NCBI GenBank assembly: GCA_027924645.1
Contig: BSBN01000187.1
Span: 15,456,001 to 15,520,000 of the forward strand
DNA from: Cunninghamia lanceolata
Lineage: Eukaryota; Streptophyta; Pinopsida; Cupressales; Cupressaceae
Length of the DNA: 64,000 bases
Direction: 5' to 3'
Positions 56,858-64,000 of this stretch are shown here, in pieces. The first letter of the stretch is position 1; each line of letters opens with the position of its first letter. The notes under the pieces are model-generated. The model saw nothing but the letters and a program-made list of their open reading frames with translations. It was not told the DNA's origin and did not search any database. Position numbers and translations under genes: made by a program.

Positions 56858-57068
56858 CAGTCAAGATAGGAGGGTCTAGTGAGGGACTGTCCAACCTTGT
56901 AACCTTAAACAATTGACACTATAATCATACAGATATGCAATGGAAGCTTACAGCTAATCAATAGAAAGACAAAAGATATTCATGAACATATGACACAAGA
57001 TATATCTTGGGAAAACCCTAATAGGGAAAAAACCTAGACTTCAAATCTCATTCCTCATTTATTATAAC
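56858..57068 (-). repeat. Copia-LTR-like scrap
   Basis: The phrase ACATATGACAC-AAGAT followed by GGAAAACCC and GGGAAAAA at about 56985-57030 closely parallels the element B LTR (5400-5450). It probably is a fragment of another Sirevirus-type LTR, cut by F on one side and G on the other. Confidence 0.45.
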
Positions 57069-57429
57069 TGTTGACCCTTTTTTCCTCTGACCAGAGCCAA
57101 ACAGTCAACCTGGTATTTTCCTTGAAAAGCCTTTGGAAAATGTTGCCTAAAAATGAAAAGTGCCAAATTGCCTAAGAAACATTACCATTGGAAAGAGCTT
57201 GAAAAAATAGGTAGGTTTGCTTTTTACATCACCCTAAAATTCAGCCAAATAAAGAAGTTATTGATGGTCAAAGTTTTGGTCAACATACAATTCAAATATG
57301 CATTTGGCGGGCTTGAAAATCTCTATCAGCCTTGGGAAATGTTGAAAAAATTAAGTTTTATGCATTTTTGAATGAATATTGGGCCAGGGAAATGCATATA
57401 CATTCAGGGAATCTTCCACAGGTCCTCAG

Positions 57430-57840
57430 GAATATTCCCCGTTTGTATATCGGCGATATGCAAGGAAAGATACAAGAGAAACATATAATGTATAAATATG
57501 CATTTATGGCATATTCCTCATAGATTCCCCATTTGTATGTTTAGTGCTTGTATATTTACCTTGTATGTTTGCACATACAAGCAAATATACATTCGCTAAA
57601 TGTACAAAGGCAAATGAACATTCGTGGCATATTCCCCAGAATATTCTACAGTTGTATGTCAGCAAGCTTGTATATTGCTTTGTATGTTTGCAATATACAA
57701 GAGGAGATATACAAAGAAGGCATACATTGCAGGAATATTCCTCAAAGATTCCCTATTTGTATGTTTGGAGGTTTGTATATTGCATTGCATAATTGTCATA
57801 CAAGGCCAATGTACAAGGAAGCATACATCTGCTACAGTAG
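57430..57840. repeat. Degenerate tandem repeat (~80-118 bp) in the G LTR
   Basis: Units begin with GGAATATTCC- or GCATATTCC-like text at about 57430, 57509, 57627 and 57731, each followed by TTTGTATGT, GCTTGTATATT, TGTATGTTTGCA, ATACAAG and ATACA blocks. TGTATGT and ACATACA are mutual inverted complements, so each unit can fold on itself. Similar TATACAA words continue to about 58340. Confidence 0.7.
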
Positions 57841-58837
57841 ATATGTATCAGCTCAAGGATAAAAGGAGATGTATATTTCACATTGTATGTCTCCTACATA
57901 CAATCGAACATGCAAAGAATTATACAAGACTGAACATACAAAAGGTGGGGCCTGCAGGTTTACAAATAAAATTGAATGCAAGAAGTGCCGCAGGGAAATA
58001 TACAAAGGAGTTTGTACATTGCGATATACAAGAAAAAATACAAAGAGTGGAGATGCAAGCCGGACCTGGCAGAACAATGAAACATAGCTCAGTGGTGTTT
58101 TGAGGTCCGCAGCCTATATATTCAGACATACAAAGGTGTAGATACAAGGTTATATGCTAGGCATTTTCAAAAAGGTGGGGCCCACATATACAAGGGGAAA
58201 TTGTATGTATATACAATTTTGAAAATTCAAGGAGATATACAAGGCCCAATATGCAAAGTGCCATGTATGTGTAGAAGGAGTTGTAGGATGAGTTTTTGAG
58301 TGCTGATTCAGGTGCCAAGATGCATTGATATACACAGGGATGCAAATGTAGTATATACAGGTAGTTGACCGAAAGTTTGACCGCCTGTATCTCCTCCATT
58401 TTTGTGAATTTTGACCTGCTCTAAGAGGCAAAGTTACATATTTTGGTCCCCTCTTTCATTTGGCAGGGTCTTTTAGGAGTTTTGTGAACTTTTCAAATTC
58501 TAGATCTGGAAGTGCATTTTGGGTGATTAGACGTTTCAGCGATGACTTTCAGCAGATGAAGATATTTTGGGGCATTCATTGCTACACAAAGATGAAGCAG
58601 CTCGCATTAATGGTCAGAAATATCTTCCTACCTTCCTCTTCCAGATATTTTCATCTTCTCTATTGCAGATCGATGAGTAAGTTGCTTGCATTCAAGACTC
58701 CAAAATATCTCCCCATCTGCCCAGTTACAAATTTTGGCGCCATAACTGTTGTAGCTGAACAGTCATTGAGGGAGATATTTTCTGTGACAGCTCTTTGAGC
58801 TAATTTTTGTAACCGACTTAGGATAGTTTTGGAATGC

Positions 58838-58847
58838 TATAAGTATG
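58838..58847 (+). promoter_or_regulatory. TATA-like box in the G LTR
   Basis: CTATAAGTAT, about 550 bp before the LTR end, a reasonable position for the U3/R boundary. Confidence 0.35.
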
Positions 58848-59392
58848 CATTCAAATGTTGTAAATAGGGTTGGAAATTTTTTTTGGCATTAAGGCTTTTC
58901 TGTTTCCAAATAGAGTTTTCATATGCTATAACCGTGCCTTTCCATTGAATATATACAAGTTAATTTTACCTCTTTATTGATTTTTTCTAGTTCTGTGTGA
59001 ATCTGCATATGGTTTGTCTGTGAATGTTTCATTCCTCTCAATCATATTGCTTCTCAACTCTGCTAGAGTCATCTAACCTGTGTAAACCTACTTGTTGTAT
59101 TTGATTACATTGTTCATCTTCTCAGTGGTGTGGAAGTTTTTTTAAATCTGTCTGGTGTATCACCCTTTTATGTTTTCAAGCTTTTATTTCATTTCCATTA
59201 CAAGCTTTCTCTCTCCCTTTTCCCCTTAAAATTTAGTAGTTTTAGGTGATAACTAGACAAGGAAGCCGGCCTTCTTCGGAGGTCTGATCTCACTTAGCAA
59301 AGTCCCACACTTAGAGATCAGTCCCATGTTACTCTAGTTTACAGAGGCTTCACGGCTGTATGTAAGGGTGCAAAACTGAGTGATAAAAACTT

Positions 59393-59411
59393 TGGCATAC
59401 CCAGTGGGACC
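59393..59411 (+). promoter_or_regulatory. Element G primer-binding site
   Basis: TGGCATACCCAGTGGGACC; differs from the F site mainly by transitions. Confidence 0.7.
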
Positions 59412-59779
59412 TTAGAAATCAGAGTAACAATCAAATTAACAGCCATTATCACTGGTTTTGATGTGCAACTAGTAATTGCAGACCTTTAAGAGGTCAAAAT
59501 TTACACATATGGCGACTTAGATTGAGGAAAGGACAAGCAGATCAGTTCTGTTGTTACATATTTTATGAGAAAGGTACAAACCAAGAGTTCAAGTTCAAGT
59601 TCATTCGAATAGTTACAGCTCTCTCCACCTAGAAGATAGAGTAGAGCAATAGCCAGGACTCCAGTTTCTAAAAGAGTACAGTCAACTCCACCAGGTTTCA
59701 GACTAGTTGCTTCTGTAGTTCCCACAGTAACTCAAGCGAATCTACCTATAACTTTTTAGATGGCAAGGAATCAACCATT

Positions 59780-60970
59780 TGTGACTTTTGATGGGGGAGT
59801 CCTTTGAATCTAACAGTGCATGATGTGATACCAATGGTAGCTTTGAAGAATCTACCCTATTTCACATGGGAAAATCAGACTACTCCGATCGAGCACATTA
59901 GAGACATAGCATCTCTGTGTGGGGTTCATCACGTCACTCAGAAGAATGTAGCCATCAGATTGCTGGCTACCTCTTTCAAGGGGAAGGCATTACAATGGTT
60001 CAGAAGTCTACCAAAGCAAACTATAGGAACCTGGGATAAGCTAGGAGAGAAATTAAACAAGCAATTTCAAGAAAAAATAGATAATCTATCATTGGTTGAA
60101 CAGATGACCACCATAAAGAGAGCTCCGTAGGAGCAAATGATGGATTTTAACTTTAGATTTCAGAAGACATGGAACAGAATCCCTGCCATGGTAAGACCTC
60201 CAGTTGAATATGCATTTCTATATTTTTTGAAATCCCTAAATAGTGATATTTCAGTAATGATTCAATCACTAGGAGGTAATAGTTTACCAAATGCATATGA
60301 ATTAGCAATTAGGGAAGAGAATAATCTCATTCAGGCTAGAAAAATAGCACCCAGACCACCAATGCCTATCTTTCCTGAGATTTAGACTTCTATGCCTTTG
60401 CCAATTCCATGTTTTCCCCATGTGCCTACTATTGCAGCATTACCAAATATTGCTAATTCTGAACCTACTGCCTTTAGTTCATCTCAAGACTTGAAAGAGA
60501 TTAAAAACAGTCAACAAAAGATTGAAGGTATCCTTCAAACTTTTGGAAATGAACTGGTAAACATAAAGAGGCAACAGCCCTAGAGGCCCTTTCAGCCTTA
60601 TCAGTAATCTAGCCAGGGGCAGAATCAACCTTTTCAAGGCCACAATCAGCTGTATCAAGCTAATAGGTCGCCTTATCAAAGCAACTATCAAGGTGCCAAA
60701 TAGAATGTAAATCAAAGGCTTTTTCTGCCTTATAATCCAGCACCTATTAACACTGTAAGGGACCTTGTCCCTATTCAGAACAACCTAGCAGCTAAATATG
60801 AGTGGTTCTACCCATGCAACCAGCCACATAGTCAAGTAGCCTGCTCAAATGGAGTCATAAATCAGTTGTTAATGGTGCAAAATGTGTCAGCCTCACAGTC
60901 AAGTACACCAAATGATGGGGCTTTGCAACAACAGGAGCAAACACAGAGTGATTTTGCTTTCATGAACTAG
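59780..60970 (+). pseudogene. Element G Gag
   Basis: Retrotrans_gag block from about 59804: VAIRLLATSFKGKALQWF, TWDKLGEKLNKQFQEK, MTTIKRAP, then MMDFNFRFQKTWNRIPAM and LPNAYELAIREENNLIQ. A Gln/Pro-rich stretch follows (60580-60720). The zinc knuckle near 60808 reads WFYPCNQPHSQVAC, where F has WCFPC, so the first Cys is lost. In-frame stops: TAG 60128, TAG 60383, TAG 60581, TAA 60605, TAG 60701, TAG 60968. All sit where Gln would suit the context. The true ATG upstream of 59804 is unclear. Confidence 0.85.
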
Positions 60971-61399
60971 CATGAAGGTGAATTTTGTGGCATAAACATT
61001 AATAACACCTCAGTTGCAGCAAATACAAGAGCAAAGAAAAGGGGTTATGAGGTAGAACAAGCAGCAAATAAAGGAAAAGTGTTTGCTGATGTTCCTGCCC
61101 CCCAAATTCCCCATATCCTACAAAGAAATGATCCAGCAAAAGCAAGGGAGATGCCTCGTTTGCAACCAGACGTCGCTGCTACAAAATCAAATCAGAAGGT
61201 GAATGCCATTCCACCTTTCAATATTATTGAAAATATGAAAAAGATGAATGTGGCAATGTCTATTTGGGATTCTTTAGCCATCCCGGGCTAAAAAGACCTA
61301 TTGCAATCTGCCTTGTCTGATTTGAAGGTGTCCAAAGATACAACTATTGACCCAAATAGGGATGTCCTTACTAATTCCTCTGAGGATAGTAGCAAATAG

Positions 61400-62065
61400 C
61401 CTAACAAAAGTACTAAGCCACTCCCATTCTATATATCATTGATAATTGGAGATAAATTAGTTCATAATTGCATGGTGGATAGTGGAGCAAGCAGTTCTGT
61501 GATGCCTAAACAAATTGCAGACCAATTAGGGCTCAACTACCAGCCTCTTAAGAAGGGTGTACTCCAATTAGATGGCACAACTATTAGTACTGTGGGGGTA
61601 ATAAAAGACCTAGGTCTCACTCTACATACCTGTCCCAATGTTTCCATCTTCCAAGAGGTCTTCATTATTGATTTGCCTCCCTATTTTGCCATGTGCCTAT
61701 CAAGAGAATTCATAGCCAAAATAGGAGGATACCTATCCTCTGACTGGTCTCATATGTTTTTTAGGACCAGATATGGCACTAAGGTGACCCTAAGATCTAA
61801 ATTGCTTTCAAACTATCACATAGAGCCCTATACACCAAGTGTGGTTAATGCAAATCACATTATTTTTGATGATCCTAAACTTGTGGTGGCTTAAGAGTTG
61901 CAAGCTGAGAGTATACTAGAAATGTTATTAAGGGAATGGTCCTCAGAAGATGTTGTAGATGATCCTGAAGCACATATTCAAGAAAATGGTATGGGGGTCT
62001 ATATACTTCATGAGCAAGAGGCAGCAATTCCAAGTATGGTAAAGGATGTAGAACAGCAGTCCGGG
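61400..62065 (+). pseudogene. Element G aspartic protease and linker
   Basis: Active site MVDSGASSSVMPKQIADQLG near 61474, GVLQLDGTTIS downstream, then CLSREFIAKIGGYLSSDWSH matching F. Open from 61439 to 61894, ending at TAA 61892. The following acidic linker to 62065 stays in frame and ends at TAG 62066. The region 60971-61399 before it is a low-complexity spacer with TAA 61289 and TAG 61397. Confidence 0.82.
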
Positions 62066-62068
62066 TAG

Positions 62069-62656
62069 CAAGGAGAAGTATGGAAAATATTTTTTGATGG
62101 CTCTAGGAGTAGAAATGGATCCGGTGGTGGTACAATGCTTGTATCCCCACAGGGTGAAAAATAATTTTCTTCTTTCCATTTTGCCTTTGCATGTACAAAC
62201 AACACTGCTGAATATGAAGGATTAATTCAGGGTTTGCAATGGGTGAGAAAGAGGAAAATAGGATGTTTGCAAGTATTTGGGGATAGTGAACTAATTGTAA
62301 ATCAGGTAAGAGGACTACATCTTACCAAAAATGATACCTTGAAGTGCTATAAGCATAGGGTATGGAACATGATTGAGGAGTTTGATGCTTTTAATTTGAT
62401 TTCCATTCCAAGAAATCAAAACTCCCATGTTGATAGATTGGCTACAATTGGGGCACAGTTTGACATCCCTAGTGACATTCAAAAGGAGAAAATGCAGCCT
62501 CATGTAAAAATAGTTGACAGACCCTCCATCCCTGACAATAATGTTCATTGGCAGGTCTTTGAAAGTGATAAATAGATTCTGAGATTCTTATTAGAGGAAG
62601 ATGAGTTTTCCATGATGAATCGGGATAAACTCAAACGGCAGTATGGCAATGATTAG
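62069..62656 (+). pseudogene. Element G additional RNase H between protease and RT
   Basis: WKIFFDGSRSRNGSGGGT (first Asp), FACTNNTAEYEGLIQGLQW (Glu), QVFGDSELIVNQVRGLHL (second Asp), NSHVDRLATIGAQF (third Asp): the D-E-D-D set is complete. The tail RPSIPDNNVHWQVFESDK parallels F. Only single stops intervene (TAA 62162, TAG 62573, TAG 62654). It shares the frame with Gag and protease, suggesting one fused polyprotein in the living ancestor. Confidence 0.87.
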
Positions 62657-62775
62657 ATTATTTGGCTGAAGACAAACAAGCTGCCCAAGGGATTGGTGAC
62701 TTTGGAGTCTATTTTTGGTACCGATGATCAGATGAAGAAGACTAAGACCAGTAGCAAATAAAAGAGGAACATTAT

Positions 62776-63840
62776 GAGGAGTTAGAAATTTTTAAGGGAA
62801 AACTCTTCAAAATAGGTAAAATCTATTCAGCTGAGGACCAGAGAGCTTTTATTGCTCTTTGTCAGGAATTTAAGGAGGTATTTGCTTGGGATTATTTAGA
62901 CCTAAAGGGATTTGATCCTCATATTGCCCAGTACACCATAGAATTGGAACCAGGTACAAAGCCTGTAAGGCAGAGGCAGTGGCCCCTAAATCCAAAGCTA
63001 GAGCCCCTAATGATTAAAGAATTGACTAAGCTAATTGAAGGAAAGATCATTTTTCCCATCAAGCATACTTCTTGGGTCTCAAACCTTGTCCTGTGAGGAA
63101 AAAGAATGGAGAAATCAGGCTATGCGTTGATTTCAAGGATCTAAACAGAGCCTTCCTAAAAGACCACTACCCACTTCCATCAATAGAGCAGATTTTACAA
63201 GTAGTGGCTGGCTCGGAGAGATTTTCATTGCTTGATAGATTTTCTAGTTACAATCAGGTGTTAGTCAAGGAGGTGGATCAGTTCAAAACTACTTTCACTA
63301 CCAAGTGGGGCACCATGGCCTATAGGAGGATGCCTTTTGGTCTTTCTAACGCTGGCTCGACCTTTCAAAGAGCCATGGATATGGCATTCAAGGGTTTGCT
63401 ATACAAACTGGTGTTGGTGTACTTAGATGATATAACAATTTTTTCCAAGAATGCATCTGAACATTTATCCCACTTAAGGCAAGTTTTTGAGAGATGCCGA
63501 GAGTTTGGGAATCCCTTAATCCAAACAAATACATTTTTGCTGTCCATGAAGGCAAGCTGTTAGGGCACGTTGTCTCAAAAGAAGGCATTACTATTGATGC
63601 TGAAAGAGTAAGGGCCATTTTGGAGCTGCCTTTACCAAATCATAAGAAGGGATTACAAAGTTTTATTGGTAGAATTAATTTTCTGCGAAGGTTCATCCCT
63701 GATATCACAAACCTTTTGAAACCTTTGACATCCATGTTAAAAAAGAATATAGTCTTTAATTGGACAAAAGAGGCCAGACTTAGTTTTGAGTCTATAAAAG
63801 AAGCATTGTCTGTTGCGCCAATCTTGGTACATCCTGACTT
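62776..63840 (+). pseudogene. Element G reverse transcriptase
   Basis: From 62776: an N-terminal extension (EVFAWDYLDLKGFDP, YTIELEPGTKPVRQRQW) in a new frame, then after a one-base loss near 63090 the RT proper: PVRKKNGEIRLCVDFKDLNR, AGSERFSLLDRFSSYNQV, MPFGLSNAGSTFQRAMD, catalytic LVYLDDITIFSK near 63420. A one-base gain near 63515 shifts it again; LLGHVVSKEGITIDAERV and LQSFIGRINFLRRFI follow. YLDD is intact. Confidence 0.9.
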
Positions 63841-64000
63841 TTCCAAAGATTTTATCCTATATGCTTATGGTGGCCTAGATACAATCTCTGTGATTTTAAT
63901 GCAGAAGCAGAGTAACGGCTTTGAGCAGCCAATTGCTTTTTTCAGTCAGGGACTAGAAGAATATGAACAGAAGTATAGCTTTGTTGAGAAGCATGTCCTT
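63841..64000 (+). pseudogene. Element G classical RNase H (start), first catalytic Asp missing
   Basis: Begins DFSKDFILYAYGGLDTISVIL, where a functional domain has F.L.TDAS. As in F, the Asp is Tyr and is followed by Gly-Gly. Continues QPIAFFSQGLEEYEQKYSFVEK to the window end. Confidence 0.8.

Larger units (their letters stand above)
57069..59390 (+). repeat. Element G 5' LTR (boundaries tentative)
   Basis: The right end is set by the primer site at 59393. The left end is a guess at TGTTGACCC (57069), the first TG after the copia scrap. A TATA-like CTATAAGTAT lies at 58838-58847. U3 contains a tandem repeat (57430-57840). A 112-codon plus-strand frame at 58460-58798 has no resemblance to anything and is probably chance. 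The partner LTR is beyond the window. Confidence 0.5.
57069..64000 (+). mobile_element. Element G: plus-strand Ty3/gypsy relative of F, right end outside window
   Basis: Primer site at 59393, then Gag, protease, RNase H, RT and the start of the classical RNase H. The first five domains follow the same order as in F and share clear residue-level similarity. Thirteen in-frame stops occur between 60128 and 62656 without any frameshift, then three frameshifts near 62757, 63090 and 63520. Integrase and any 3' ORF would lie to the right of 64000. Confidence 0.85.

Noticed and set aside
57548..58103. Several overlapping plus-strand frames, up to 159 residues
   Set aside because: Products of the tandem TGTATGT/ATACAAG repeats; codon content follows the repeat, not a protein.
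58460..58798. 112-residue plus-strand frame as a possible gene
   Set aside because: No family resemblance, lies in the presumed U3 of the G LTR, and the length is within chance for this region.
60128..62656. Reassignment of TAG/TAA to glutamine as in some ciliates
   Set aside because: Normal Gln codons remain frequent, stops also fall at Trp positions in element B, frameshifts follow downstream, and everything else indicates a plant nuclear genome. Mutation decay explains it.

Overview
The window reads as intergenic DNA from a large, AT-rich plant nuclear genome. The density of nested LTR retrotransposons, the many 1-3 kb LTRs and the absence of any host gene suggest a gymnosperm such as a conifer, but that is an inference. 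I found no rRNA, tRNA, CRISPR or bacterial-type feature. Nearly everything can be assigned to transposable elements, and almost every reading frame is broken by stops or frameshifts.

Layout. 1-3009: 3' end of a plus-strand LTR element (H) with polypurine tract and 3' LTR. 3010-20337: an old minus-strand Ty1/copia element (D) of which only three coding scraps remain (3133-3291, 13171-13694, 19708-20337). Element A (3292-13170, TSD AATTT), a gag-only non-autonomous LTR element, and element C (13695-19707, TSD CTGCT), a non-autonomous element with an unidentified ORF, are both inserted in D. A is itself split by element B (5253-12265, TSD CTAGA), a nearly complete Sirevirus-like copia element. 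20338 to about 37570: element E, a minus-strand Ty3/gypsy element (probably a Tekay-like chromovirus) with 2.8 kb LTRs. It is interrupted at 24667-29595 by a 5'-truncated L1-type LINE that carries an extra ORF downstream of its RNase H. 37588-38180: a GC-rich foldback (MITE-like) element. 38181-41189: no gene, but a poly-C tract and a dense run of palindromes. 41190-43043: plus-strand copia remnant J. 43044-56857: element F, a 13.8 kb minus-strand Ty3/gypsy element with two RNase H domains and a very long extra ORF after the integrase. 56858-57068: copia-LTR-like scrap. 57069-64000: element G, a plus-strand relative of F that runs off the window.

How the parts work together. In each autonomous element the gag, protease, reverse transcriptase, RNase H and integrase parts would make one replication machine, with LTR promoters (TATA boxes seen in B, E, F, G and H), a tRNA primer site and a polypurine tract. 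A and C keep cis signals but no pol, so they would have depended on a helper. The best candidates for new biology are the roughly 1,200-codon coiled-coil ORF after the integrase of F, the RNase H between protease and RT in F and G combined with loss of the catalytic Asp in their classical RNase H, and the LINE with a downstream ORF.
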